From Daphnia carinata (Eukaryota; Arthropoda; Branchiopoda; Diplostraca; Daphniidae): 64,000 bases of DNA. Shown piece by piece: positions 13,990 through 25,200 of this stretch. The stretch covers positions 1 to 64,000 of the forward strand of contig NW_026712522.1 of NCBI RefSeq assembly GCF_022539665.2, written 5' to 3'. A program made the position numbers and the translations under genes. Position 1 is the stretch's first letter. Each line of letters opens with the position of its first letter. Under the pieces are notes generated by a model that worked only from the letters and a program-made list of their open reading frames with translations, had not been told where the DNA came from and ran no database searches.

Positions 13990-14122
13990 GCGGAGAAAAA
14001 GGCCCAGTCCAAGGAGAAAAAGGCCCACTTTTCAATTTGGAAAAAAGTGGGCCTTTTTCGTGTGGGCCTTTTTCGTATGGGCCTTTTTGTTGGGCCTTTT
14101 TCGTCTGGGCTTTTTTCTCCGC
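13990..14122. repeat. Imperfect inverted repeat built from GGCCC/GGGCC words
   Basis: The left arm begins gcggagaaaaaggccca and repeats ggagaaaaaggccca. The right arm contains four successive tgggccttttt-type words and ends tgggcttttttctccgc. The centre pairs gcccacttttc with gaaaaaagtgggc. The RNA or single strand could form a long hairpin. It lies directly before the gag-like part of the dead retroelement. Open frames running through this stretch on both strands are by-products of the repeat. Confidence 0.85.
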
Positions 14123-14745
14123 CAATCGTTGCATCGACACGCATTTATTCTGTTCGCTTAGAGGCACTGGATTCTGACCGCGAAAAACATGAGTTTGTTA
14201 GGGCAATGGATGAGTCAAAAGGTGGGAAACATTTGGAATTAAATGAGCTTAAACAGATGATAATTGATCAGAAAGAAATTGCGAATGTACGTCAGGGAAA
14301 TAAGACCGTAGACACTCCAAAATCGGAGAGGGATGAAATGAAGGATGTGCTGCACGAGCTCACTCAGGCGGTAAAACAACTCCACATTGAGAGGAGGGAT
14401 AATGTTTCTTCTTCGTCGGGTGCCCCGTATAAAAAAAAGGTTTCATTTAGCCTTACCAACGAGATAGGAACCAAAATAGGCCTACAAACTTTACACCACC
14501 TTTCTCAAGATCTAGTATCTATCCAAATAATAGGCCTACTCGAAACGTAATAACTTGTAACTTCTGCGGTTATCGTGGTCATACGCCATCAGATTGTCGT
14601 AAATTCCAACGGCATAATTTGGAACAAGCGCAGCCCCCGATTTGTTATTCTTGCCGTGAAATTGGACATAAATCGAATAATTTTCCCAAGTATAGCTCCA
14701 GTAGGCCTAATATTCCAGGTCCGTCTCAGCGCCAGGGAAACCGAT
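14120..14745 (+). pseudogene. Retrotransposon gag-like region with CCHC knuckles
   Basis: An open stretch to 14550 encodes a polar, Lys/Glu-rich segment. After a frame change, 14556-14700 holds two zinc-knuckle-like motifs. The first is a perfect C-x2-C-x4-H-x4-C; in the second the final cysteine is replaced by phenylalanine. A stop near 14743 separates this from the protease. The role would have been RNA binding and particle assembly; this copy cannot make an intact product. Confidence 0.75.
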
Positions 14746-14771
14746 AAGTATCAACTGTAACTTCGGGTCAG

Positions 14772-15169
14772 TTGATAGGGAGCCTCAGTGAAATCCCTAC
14801 AAGTCGCGAAATTAACAACGATAACGAACGAATCGACCCTAGAATTCCGTTAAAAATTTTCCAGATACATTTACAAGCATTATTTGATACAGGCGCGTCT
14901 AAAAGCATTATTCACGAGAGAATATTTAAGAAGTTACCCCCGAGAGGTCAAGTGATCTGCTGTCAGCTTGATTTTGATTTATATGATGTAGGGGAGAAAA
15001 AGTTACATACGCTGGGAAGAGTTACATTGCCTGTACGATACGGAGAATCTGTTTGAAGGCAGGAATTTATTAGTACAAATGGTGTCTCTGAAGACTGTAT
15101 CCTTGGATGGGATGCAATCCAGAAACACGGTTTTCGGCTCGATGGAGAAGCCAAAGGTATTTATATTTA
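14772..15169 (+). pseudogene. Retropepsin-like aspartic protease, interrupted
   Basis: The frame contains the catalytic signature LFDTGASKSII at about residues 38-48. It stops at 15056, but the same frame continues after that stop with the family-typical C-terminal ILGWDAI motif until 15169. One nonsense change therefore truncates the protease. It lies between the zinc knuckles and the reverse transcriptase, the usual gypsy order. A short linker frame follows at 15295-15522. Confidence 0.75.
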
Positions 15170-15599
15170 GCAAGGGATGTATAGGGATCAGCCATCTCTA
15201 GGGTATCAGACATGGCAAAAAGACGGTCAAAAAGGGTACGACGGTCAAAAAGACGCCGCTATCTCGTCAGACGTCGCTAGTAATTGCAGCGCAGATGACA
15301 GGTTCATTTCCGTATGTCCCCCCTAAAAGCACATTTATTTTTACCCCAGCAAAGGATTTGCCGAACGGCATTTTTATTGAGGAATTCGTTGGAAATGTGT
15401 CGGAAGATGAGAAATATCAAATTATGGTCGGAAATCATTCATTAAATCAAGTCATAATTCCTAGGAACACTTCATTAGGCGTAATTGAAATAATTCATAA
15501 CGTAATTGGTAAAATTGCTTAAAGTAAACTTGAGGAAAAACCTACTATAAAACATGAGCCACTATTAATTTCAGAAGTCGACACTGAATTTCAAGCTCC

Positions 15600-16980
15600 G
15601 CTCTCAAAATTATTAAATAACTTTAACGACTTGTTTGGAGCAAAAGGTTCAGAATTAGGAAACACTAATCTAATTAAGCATACAATTGATACACAAGGAA
15701 GAGGCCCTATTCTACAACGCCCTTTTCGCGTTACAAACAATCAAAGAAAAATATTAGAAGATAAAGTACAGGAAATGCTAGATGCTAACGTTATACAATA
15801 TTCTCATTCTCCATGGGCTTCACCTGTGGTTTTAGTAGAGAAAAAAAGTGGTGAAGTAAGATTTTAGGTCCATTACCGGAAATTAAACAGTATTACAAAA
15901 AAAGATTCACTTCATATGTCGAGGATAGACGAAACGTTAGACAAATTATATGGGAAGAAATTATTCACAACTCTTGATTTGGCCTCTGGCTATTGGCAAA
16001 TTCAAGTAGATGAGCCGTCAAAAGAAAAAACCGCTTTTGTAGTAGAAAACAATCTTTACGAATTTAATCGCATGGCTTTCGGTTTATGTAACGCGCCAGC
16101 CACATTTCAGAGATTAATGAATTACATCCTGAGAGACGTCTTAGGAAAGAAGGCATTAGTTTATCTGGACGACGTTATTATTTTTAGACACTTTCGACGA
16201 TCATTTAAACGATATTCGCGAAATTTTTAAGCTATTAAAAGACGCTAATTTAAAATTGAAACTTAAGAAATGCCAGTTCATCAAACAATCTGTAAACTAT
16301 TTAGGCCATGTCATTTCGACTGAGGGAACTAAACTTGATCCGGGAAAAATTGACAAAATTTTAAAATTACAAAACGCCCATTGCTGTCGATGAAATGAGG
16401 TCATTTCTTGGCTTAGCAGGATATTATAGGAGATTTATTCAAAATTTTGGTTCAATTGCAAAACCTTTGACTAGATTAACTCACAAAGATCTTAGCACGA
16501 AACCTTTTGCTTGGGGAACAGAATAACAAGTTGCTTCTGAGAAACTGCGCACTTCTCTTGTTACACCGCCAGTTCTCGTATATCCAAATTTTGATGTGAA
16601 GTTCTTTCTTTTCACCGACGCATGCGACTACGGTATCGGAGCCGTTCTCTCTCAGATTCAAAACAGTCAGGAGCACCCAATAGCTTATTCCAGTAGACAG
16701 TTAACCAAGGCGCAAATGAAATATAGTACAACAGAAAAAGAAGTTCTAGCGGTCGTAGATGCGATTAAACATTTCCGTCATTATCTCTTAGATAAGCCTT
16801 TTGACATAGTAAGTGATTATCGTCCCTTGCAATGGCTTAAAAATCAAAAAGACAACAATGGAAGACTAGGTAGATGGGCAATATTACTCGCTGCAACCAA
16901 TTATGAATTAAAATATAGACCGTCGTATTCACCAGAATGCAGACTGTTTATCAAGATTAAAAGTAGCTGGTATTCAAACT
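15600..16980 (+). pseudogene. Reverse transcriptase and RNase H domains, multiply broken
   Basis: The fingers/palm region is read from 15631. A stop at 15865 interrupts it, and 15916-16230 then carries LDLASGYWQ and the catalytic YLDDVIIF box. A frameshift just after that box, another near 16375 and a stop near 16524 break the thumb/connection. RNase H follows from 16596 with the FTDACDYGIGAVLSQ motif and its usual TEKEVLAVV segment. The end of RNase H departs from the family pattern after YSPEC. Enough typical residues remain for a confident Ty3/gypsy assignment. Confidence 0.88.
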
Positions 16981-16989
16981 GGGAAAGAT

Positions 16990-17289
16990 ATGCAATTGAT
17001 TTGTGAAAAACAATTAGGAGATGATCTTTGTATAGCTATTAGGAATTATTTAGAGAAAGGGGAACTGGATGAAATTTTTAATCCGTCAAAGCTCGATTGG
17101 GTAAAGGACATTGAGTATTTTAAGATTATCGAAGGAACACTTTATAGACGGGAACTGCCATCTCAGAGTAATAAAAGGAACGACACTAACCATCAATTAG
17201 TCTTGCCATTATCTCTGCGCCATCTTGTGCTTAAAGAATTACATGACGCTCCGATGGGTGGACATTTAGCATTTTATAAAACTTACTAG
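16990..17289 (+). pseudogene. Integrase N-terminal portion, truncated
   Basis: The frame contains a region typical of the gypsy integrase HHCC zinc-binding N-terminus: LVLPLSLRHLVLKELHD followed by GGHLAFYKTY. It stops at 17289, exactly where sequence character changes to the C/T-rich block. The distal cysteines of the HHCC module and the D,D-35-E catalytic core are missing. Confidence 0.7.
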
Positions 17290-18190
17290 TAACATTGGGC
17301 CCGTCCAGGGCCGGGGTACAGGTGGCGCTAGCGTATCCTTGCGCTATTTCTAAGAAAATCGTTCCACTCCAATTTTTCGCCCGTCTACTTTTAATTTTTT
17401 TCACAATCAAGAGTTCCCCTTTCTTGCCCGCCAACCAACTCACTGTTTCTGCCCTTCCATCCCCTCACTTTCACTGCCCGTCAATAAAACAGCTGAAGTT
17501 GCCCGTCGACCCCCTCTCTGCCCGTCAAGCCAACCGTTGCCCATGAAACCACTCTTTGCCCGTCGACCCCCTCGCTGCCCGTCAACCCCCTCTCTACCCG
17601 TCGACCCCCTCTCTGCCCGTCAACCCACATTCTCTCTGCCTGCTGTCCCTTTCGTCACAGTCTCTGCCTGTTCATAGTTGTCTGTCCACTCATTTTTTCC
17701 TTTTGCCCGTTACTGCCTGCAAAAAATGCCTGCTGTCCAACCGTCGGGCTAAAACGCATGCTGTATGGCGCATCGACCTTTTTTTGCATTTGCCCGTCTT
17801 CTGTCACAATTTTCGTCAAAATGATCGATTTATTTGCCCGTCTCTGCCTGTCTTTAAATGCCCATCGTCCCCCGCGCTTTTAGTTGCCAGTCTGTCTATG
17901 TCTTACATTCCCAGTTTTGCCCGTCACGCCAATCTTTATTTCCTATTTAACGCACCCACTATCCGTTCCCGTCGGCTTACGTGCTGTTGCCCACCCGTTA
18001 TACGCAATACTGGAAAGAACTGAAAAGTAGCTGAAATCCACATTTCCAGCCAACATTCTAGTTTTCCAAATCCCCATCCCGCCGATTCACCGGCGGCGGT
18101 CTGAACCCTTTTTCAGGTAGTCCCCCCGCCAGCCAATCACAGCAAAAGCATAGTGTGAAAGGGCCTGATAGAATAGTAAAAGATTAATCC
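17290..18190. repeat. GCCCGTC-rich cryptic repeat replacing the integrase core
   Basis: Between about 17370 and 18000 the plus strand is strongly C/T-rich and is studded with gcccgtc and gcctgtc words at irregular spacing (for example tgcccgtcgaccccctc and tgcccgtcaaccc), a degenerate low-complexity repeat. Two open frames here (17295-17546 and 17556-18023) have no domain character and come from the lack of A-rich stops. The block begins where integrase homology ends and finishes before it resumes at about 18195, so it is an insertion with deletion or a replacement inside the element. I see no terminal inverted repeats or clear target duplication. Confidence 0.65.
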
Positions 18191-18194
18191 AATA

Positions 18195-18697
18195 ATACAG
18201 TAGACATCGCTGATAATTCGTATATATGTCAGCGTACGCATGTAAATAGATTAAAACCTCTGTATGAAACAATGCTATGGAAACATGAGCATTGCCCGCC
18301 ACTAGAGACCCCCTCGGAATTTGAGAGCAGATTTCGAAAGTTAATTGCGACTCAAACAACATGTGTATCTGAACACGAGCTCAATGACGAAGCCGCAAGA
18401 CAACAAAATATTGGATCAAAAGCCATGTCAGAATTGATATCAGACACCAATTCAATGGGTCGACAACTTGTGCTAGGAGAGCAATTGTCTTCAAATGACA
18501 ATTGCGATGTTACGACAAATCAAAAGCATCCAACAACAATGTCTAAAACTCATCCTATATACGCCGCTAAGGATTTCGAAAATCAGCAAAAGGAGCACCA
18601 AGATCAGGTGACATCAGCATCAACATATCAAGAAAATATGAACCAACGTCCACAACGAAATCGGAGAAAAGCAATTCGTTACAGAGATGAAGTGTAA
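18195..18697 (+). pseudogene. Integrase C-terminal tail of the retroelement
   Basis: The frame reads THVNRLKPLYE, the hallmark end of the gypsy integrase C-terminal module. It continues through a 141-residue polar tail (from 18272) that ends RPQRNRRKAIRYRDEV, a basic ending common in these integrases. It is open to 18697. The missing catalytic core upstream makes it a remnant. Confidence 0.7.
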
Positions 18698-19670
18698 TGA
18701 TTTAAAACTGCACAATTCTCAAACAATAACAAGTGGACCACTATATAAACTGTGCGTCAACTAACTACTACTAACTAAACGACACTTTAGTGGGACATTT
18801 AAACTGGCAGACATTTCCACCTAAAGTTCAAAGATTTTCAAAATAAGTCCACACAGGACAACGAGTGCGTTTTACATATTCAGACATCTGACATGAAAGT
18901 AAAAATAAATCATTAATAAGTACCGTACAAAATTTATATATAATGCACAAAAGGGCAACTTATTTAAAAAAACGGGTGTGTAATGAACTTACCTTGACGA
19001 ACGTGCTGGGAGGAGAGGATTTACAATTTGAAACTCAAAAAGTACTAATTGTTTGCTAAGTGTTTCAACAACGGCGCCATCTATCAACCATACGGCGAGC
19101 TAACTAATCAAGCAAATTCAGCTAATCAAGCAAATGAACTAATCGAGCAAACTATCAATATTCCGGTGTATTTTAAGCGGATTTTTAAATGATGGTACCA
19201 TAAACAATTATATCAAGGCTACGTAAATGAAGCAGTTTCAAAACTATTTTAAAGGATATTTGGCAAACTGCATCGATACTCGTTCACAAAATTTACCATT
19301 TTACTGGTTGACTGATGGGCGTGTATTGCGTAACAAGCATATCGTTGTGGATATAGTGCAATGTTCGTGATTCAAAGTATAGGAGCTGGAATCTTCCTAC
19401 AGATATATTTTTTCTTGAAAATGAGCATTACAATTATTTTTTACGCACTCAGTAATTTGGCAACCAAAATTTCTTATTAATTGCACAGTGTAACATTAAG
19501 AATTCAAAAAATTCAAATGTTAAATGAGAGAAGAATACTGAAAACAATAGCTTTGTAACATGTTGTTTAGCCTTACGTAAAACACGCGCGGACCAATTTC
19601 GACGAGTCTGCAATTTGTTTCGGTACTCGGTAACAATATTATTATGCCTTGCATTGCAATAAAATTTTAT

Positions 19671-19742
19671 GAGGCATTAGCGATATGGATAAGTATTGCG
19701 CTCGGGACTCGGATTACTCGAATTCAAATCTGTTTTGGGGAA
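19671..19742 (+). repeat. tRNA-like SINE remnant 1
   Basis: The segment begins gaggcattagcgatatgg, where an A-box would lie, contains a diverged B-box-like cgaattcaaatc, and is followed by a run of T. It aligns loosely with the copy about 340 bp downstream, including the flanking sequence. It does not fold into a convincing tRNA, so a tRNA-derived SINE or dead tRNA is more likely. Confidence 0.35.
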
Positions 19743-20010
19743 TTTTTTTTTCAACAATTCGTTAAAAATTATTTTTTAAACGTATCTGAGCAATAACAAT
19801 TTGAAATGCTTGCTCACTGTTAACTGAGGCGTGATACGGTACTAATAAAATTAGAGTTTTAAGTTATAAATAAAACTGATTTTCATGGATAAATAGTATT
19901 CTGTTTAGCATAGTGAATGAAGCAGATAACGGTAAATAACAGTTTTGTCTGAAATTTCTATCGATACTCAGCCCTAATCGTTGGATTCATTGCATGACAC
20001 ATACAATTTA

Positions 20011-20083
20011 TGACGAGTTAGCGTTGTAGATGAATTCGACGTTTATACTAAGAAGTACGGGGGTTCGAATCCGACTTCGAGAG
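20011..20083 (+). repeat. tRNA-like SINE remnant 2
   Basis: This copy has a near-perfect polymerase III B-box, ggttcgaatcc, about 45 bp after an A-box-like gttagcgttgtag, and a run of nine T as a possible terminator. The cloverleaf is poor. It shares its layout with the copy at 19671. Confidence 0.45.
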
Positions 20084-21228
20084 TTTTTTTTTAATTTTAA
20101 ATACGTATTTTAGGATGTTTGCTATAAATATATTTGCGCAATGGAAAGTTATTATTTTCGTCTACGTTTTATATACATGTAATGAAAATTTTTGAATTAT
20201 TTTTGTATTTTCTGCCCGGACGTCATCTATTGTTAAATGGGAAACCTATTTGGAATGTATCGATGCAGCGATCATCTAAGAATGTCGGCTATCTAAAAAT
20301 ATCGATGTATCGTAAGTTTTAGATAGTCACTAACACTAGCAGTCCTATTTCTACAGTCCTATTTCACCGGGTATCGACACTATGTACAGTCTTCGGTTTT
20401 GCGTTTTGCGAAGGCCTGTGGTATCGTTAGGCCTAGCCGGGTACTCAATAAATCAAATTTCCCAAAAATTAATTGTTTTGCGCTATTTTCGCGAAATATT
20501 TTTATGAACTGTATCAGTTTTATAATCCAACCCCTGTTTTTATACTAATTTGTAAAGGAGGACACGACGTTGTCATGTTGCCTCCAATACGGAGAAATAA
20601 AACTAAACGCGGCGCCGTTACTCACAATGTCGCGTATAGGTAAGCACAAGACAATACGTGTTTTTAGAATAATCGTGTATTAAAATACCACAAGTAGTCA
20701 ATGGAATGGACAGGTCGGGAGGCAAAGGCCTACAATGACGTAACTATTACTCGGGCATACACTACTAAGGGACAACTAAGACAAGTAGCGAATATTACTA
20801 AGAAGGGGACTTACGCTTCAGCTTGTGAGAGTGAGGTAGCGGCTCGGAAGGATGCTGAGGTACACAAGAGATAGCTCTCTCAAGGGACGACTAACTACTG
20901 CGAGTTGCCGATGGCTTTTTATATGTTAACCATCGACTGTGAGAGCCATACGACACAGTGTTAAAGGATAGGCGGCAATATCGGGCGGTATCGGGCAATT
21001 TTGGGCGCAATGGAGAGGTATAGGCGGGCAAATTTGGGCGTTATCGAACGAATTTGGACGATAGTTAAAAATCGCTTGGACGGTTTTAGGCCATTTCGGG
21101 CAATCTCAGACCAACCAAAATAAATCTATTTTTTAGCCGACGTGCCGGGACATGTCTTGTTATTTATTATATTTTTAAGGGAGTTTTAAAACTAGGTTAG
21201 TAAATGAAGGCTTTAAGTAAAAAAAGGG

Positions 21229-21298
21229 GGCTACAGGTATTAAATTCTAGTCTATTTGAAAAAGGGAGTAAGAAGGGGCTTTGCTAGACGATTCGTTA
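21229..21298 (+). repeat. 70-bp direct repeat, copy 1
   Basis: The segment begins ggctacaggtat and ends gacgattcgtta. It recurs at 22141-22210 with only about two mismatches near its left end. The pair brackets an orphan coding exon and a poly-A run. Confidence 0.95.
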
Positions 21299-21525
21299 GA
21301 TCGCTCCCCGTCATACCAGATTGCGTCCCGCAATCCAAAAGAAATTTAGGGCTCTCTTGGGCGGTTATTCTGCGGTCGGTAAACTGCTGTAGGAGGGGGG
21401 CGCGGGGGTTTACAACAACATGTCCATATTAAACCACAAAATCGGAGGGCATAGCAGCCGCGAGCGAGTAAAAGGAAGGCAGCGATAAGTAGAATGATGA
21501 ACGAATAAACTTTAAAATTCTCGAA

Positions 21526-21935
21526 CTAATTGGTAAAAGTGCCGAGACCGGCTTTTTCGGCTGCCGATATGACGATTGCAGATGCTCCTGTGTTTTGATT
21601 TGGTCCAGTCGCAGAATGTTCGTTCATGGCTGCTGTAATGTCGGCCATCACATCCATTGGACTAACCAGGGTATCTGTATATGTGGAATTGGTTTGATGC
21701 CAGTACTCCAAGAAATCGACGTCTTGGTAACGGGAAGCGTCGGCCAGATCACGCTGCGGAACGACGACGGATGCTTCGGCCACTTGCCACGTGTTATTGC
21801 GGTAGGCATACGGTTTATCGTTGAAATTAACGATTCCACCACCCCAGTAGCATGGCGTGAACTCTGTGCGTTCCCAACCGGATCGGCCGATAGTAGAATT
21901 TCCGAACCGCGGCTGCGGCCATTTTTTGTCGGTTT
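21526..21935 (-). CDS. Orphan 3'-terminal exon of an unrecognised gene
   Basis: On the minus strand a good acceptor (attttag at 21936-21942) opens a 135-codon frame that stops at 21526. The translation is well-formed: EFTPCYWGGGIVNFNDKPYA and later DVDFLEYWHQTNSTYTDTLV, with a Ser/Thr/Ala-rich end GLGTFTN. I do not recognise the family. Base composition is clearly more GC-rich than the surroundings, as expected of coding DNA. No matching upstream exon is obvious before the second direct repeat at 22141, so this is either the last exon of a gene with distant exons or a captured fragment. The 3' flank 21301-21525 shows no clear poly(A) signal. Confidence 0.55.
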
Positions 21936-22050
21936 CTAAAATAAATTAAACTACGGAAAACTTCTTTGCAAAGTTGTTCAACTTATTAAACAGACACTAA
22001 TTGCAATATTAGGACGGATGTCGGTGGACTCAGCGAGCCGTCACGAGAAA

Positions 22051-22120
22051 CAAAAAAAAAAAAAAAAAAAAAACCTCTTAACTTCTTTTATCAAAAAATA
22101 AATAAATAAATAAATAAAAA
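22051..22120. repeat. Poly-A run and (AAAT)n tract
   Basis: A run of more than 20 A is followed by several aaat units. This is simple sequence just before the second copy of the 70-bp direct repeat. Confidence 0.95.
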
Positions 22121-22140
22121 TGCAAACAAACAAAAAAAAG

Positions 22141-22210
22141 GGCTACAGGTATATAATTCTAGTCTATTTGAAAAAGGGAGTAAGAAGGGGCTTTGCTAGA
22201 CGATTCGTTA
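22141..22210 (+). repeat. 70-bp direct repeat, copy 2
   Basis: This is the near-identical partner of 21229-21298, in the same orientation and 912 bp downstream. Confidence 0.95.
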
Positions 22211-25200
22211 CAAATTTAACGCATAAGAACAAAGATTTTGAAAAAGGCGTGGATGCCATGATTCATTAAATTAGTTACCATGGAGACGAGGCTTCCCATC
22301 CCAAAGTCTGTCTCTCGTAGCCTAGTGCACATACAGTTTGTAGTAGATTGGTAAAAGAATTTTGGCTTTGCCTGCCGGCAATTTGTCTCACTCCTTGGCG
22401 ATTCGAGACACGAGCTCATTCATGACTCGTTTCTATTGCAACGTCTACTGCATTTTTTTCCGCATTGTCCCATATCCTAACATAACCCACCTAAACTACT
22501 AAGTAACTTAGCTATACGTTGATAGGGGGCATTTTTTTTAAAGGAGGGTAGTCGGATTTTTTTGGAACATACTGTACGTTTGAACCACCGACTCTCAAAG
22601 TTGCACGCCAAAGCTTTACAACTGTGCTGTTGACATGTTATAATTTTTACATATACAACTTATAGATATCAATATAGTCTGCTGTCCAGATACAGCGTCA
22701 TGGGAGCTTATGGAAAAATAGAGTAAAATCAGTCATCACTTAGATGAATAGTATATGTATACATTAGCTTAGAAATTTTATCGCATTGTTAAGGAACAGT
22801 CTACAAACATTACTTCGGCGATATTAGGTAGGATAGGGGCAAATTGAAAACAATTTTTTTCGGCTTAAGATTTCGGACAGTACGGCGTGTTTACAGGAAG
22901 TTCAATGCTTTTTTCTCGAAAATTCCAATCACATTTTTTCCCCGTTTTTTACTGGTGAACCTATGGCCTATTGGCTACTTTAAAAGAGAAGTGTTTAATA
23001 GAAGTTTAAAAATCAATATTTTATGTTTGGGGTGAGTTTTGATCGCAAGTTACCTGGTCGGAAAAGATGATGTCTTGTTTTGACAGCTCATTATTTTGAT
23101 TATTGAAAACATAAATTTCGCAGTATTTCCCTATTGCATCCTCTTCGGTGTCTTAAGCTATTCGATTCAGAATTAAAACTCAATCGAATGGATAAATTAG
23201 TTCTGAAAAATAAGACTGTCCAGCATAAATGTCCAATGAGTTAGGGTTTTTGTCCGAAATTAACAGATCGGCTTTACACACATTCCCTATAACAAAGACT
23301 GTTAGCCCAAACGCTGTCCCTATTCGCTTTTTTACTCTACTAGACTCGGTGACAATTCCTTGACTGCGCTTCCTCAGTTTCTGAGTTCACCATGAAACTT
23401 TTTGGAACGTTTTGGCAAAATTGCGTTTTGCTGTGCGAAATGTGCGTCGCGCATGCAGCCAATCAAGAAATGCGTCTTAAATGGCGATGCTGATGATGTG
23501 TAAAATCATCGCATGTATGAGTGAGCTAGCAAGTGTCTAGGTAAACCGTGCTGCGCATATTGTGTTGCAACCCATAACTCTACTTATCATAACTAATAAT
23601 GATGCGAAGTAAGAGAATATATTAAATTATATTTGACTTCGTTACACATGAAACTGTAATGATAAAAAACAATTTAAGATAACTTCTGTTATTAGAAGAA
23701 TGCCCGACTAAATTTACCGGTAACACTATCGATTCTGTGATGCAATCTGCTTTCTGGAGAAAAAGCCTATACATCCCATGTATCATTAATGCACTTAAGA
23801 CGATCTGCACCCTTTTCATAACTCTTTTTTTCAACCTATGCCTGTGATTCCTGAAGTTTCCTTACAATCAATTTACTTCACAAATGTTTTTCAACTTTTC
23901 TTTTAAAGCCTCTATTACTACAAAAGTATGATCATTAATGTAAAATCTAGCAATAATTGATAAATTTATGTACTTACTAAAAGTCTCTAATTGGCTTTTC
24001 TTCTGGTTGTCTCAAGCCATCGAACAGATCAGGATCGTCCTCATCATTAGATTGACATAGGGTAAAATTTTCTACTAGAGCAGAGGAAAGTAGGCTACAT
24101 TCTTAAGAAACTGATTAGATATTACAGCATGTTTTTCTTTTTCATTAAAGAACTATTTTAAACGATGCAGTGACACGTCAACAAGTTGTTTCTTTTTTTC
24201 GGTGGTGGTCGCTACTAGAATCACAGCTAGTGAGGAAAAAGAATGCTAGAAGCGTGTGCCTGTCGGAGCCCGGATGACCGAACCGACTCGCGGAGACCAT
24301 GCTGTCGATTTCCCAGTCCAAGTCCACAGAAGCTTGTAAAAAATAATAGAGAAACCCATGCCTCTATCAGCAACGGGAAAAAAACCTACTAACCAATTTC
24401 GATGGCCAAAAAGCTTAATGGTCATTTTTTTAAATCCCACTAACACACTACGTTGATTTAATTGAAATTTCTAGGGGAAATCTTTAAAGGGTGTTCCGTT
24501 TAGCAGTTTAGAAATCGTATTCAGGAAAATATTGCATGCATAAGAAAATAGTTGTTTGCAAAATATACAAATATGCTGCCAATTCGCGCACTGAAGGAAC
24601 AGGTTATCTAGCAGCATAAAGCACTGTGATTACTTCAACAATAATGCTAGGGCAGACGAAAAGTGACAAGAGGAGCGGTTAATGGGAAAAGAACGGCGCC
24701 AAAACTATTCGGTCCAAGAAGCATGCGTGGCCAGGTATTATATTCTGCAGCACTATATCTGCGCCTTAAAAATAGTTTTTTAAATAGAATAGTTATGAGG
24801 TTTTCAAGCGGAACTTGTAGTTTTTGACGTAAGGGACCATATTGACCGACGCGGTGTTCGGTTGTTTGTTGATTAGTATGCAACTCGATAACTATTGGTA
24901 ATAAAACATTTTTAAAAGTTTGTACGAAATGCACTGTTCTTTGATTAACGATCAACTAAATTTTAATCAGCAGGCGCCCATTCTTTCCCTTCCGTCTATC
25001 CGTCCGCGAAAGACATCCCGTCGCAATATGAGCCCATATTAAAAAGATCTGATAACAGTGGTTGTACAGACACCAAGGGCGGGTACTGCTCATTCTCCTG
25101 TGTCTCGTCTGACTGTATTCTTCATCATTGCCAATAGAGTTAAGCTAGTTTATCTAAGCGTTTATTCGTTTGGTATTCTATTCCGTAAAAATATATGAAG

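Larger units (their letters stand above)
14120..18697 (+). mobile_element. Degraded Ty3/gypsy-type LTR retrotransposon, internal region
   Basis: The order gag-like, zinc knuckles, aspartic protease, reverse transcriptase, RNase H, integrase N-terminus, then integrase C-terminal tail is that of a Ty3/gypsy pol region. Every section carries in-frame stops or frameshifts, so the copy is dead. The integrase catalytic core is absent, replaced by unrelated sequence at 17290-18190. I could not find a pair of LTRs, a primer-binding site or a polypurine tract, so both ends are approximate. No envelope-like frame is visible after pol. Confidence 0.88.
18698..21228. other. Non-coding, repeat-derived interval
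   Basis: I see no gene. It holds two tRNA-like repeats (listed separately). Around 20560-20960 is a less AT-rich stretch that could be a solo LTR or other transposon end, though I cannot pair it with a partner. At 20965-21115 short words such as tatcgggc, gggcaatttt and gggcgttatcg recur, a degenerate repeat of about 15-25 bp. Confidence 0.6.

Noticed and set aside
13840-14177. Overlapping frames with GPF/GLF repeats on both strands
   Set aside because: They come from the inverted repeat of ggcccatttt-like words, not from a gene.
17295-18023. Two open frames rich in Pro, Ser, Leu and Cys
   Set aside because: They result from the C/T-rich GCCCGTC repeat, which contains few stop codons; no protein family features are visible.
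13500-19200. Long terminal repeats flanking the gypsy-type element
   Set aside because: I compared the two flanks by eye and found no matching pair, so no LTRs are reported.
24246-24446. Minus-strand frame over a GC-richer block
   Set aside because: Short and not recognisable, without clear splice sites; mentioned only in the interval description.
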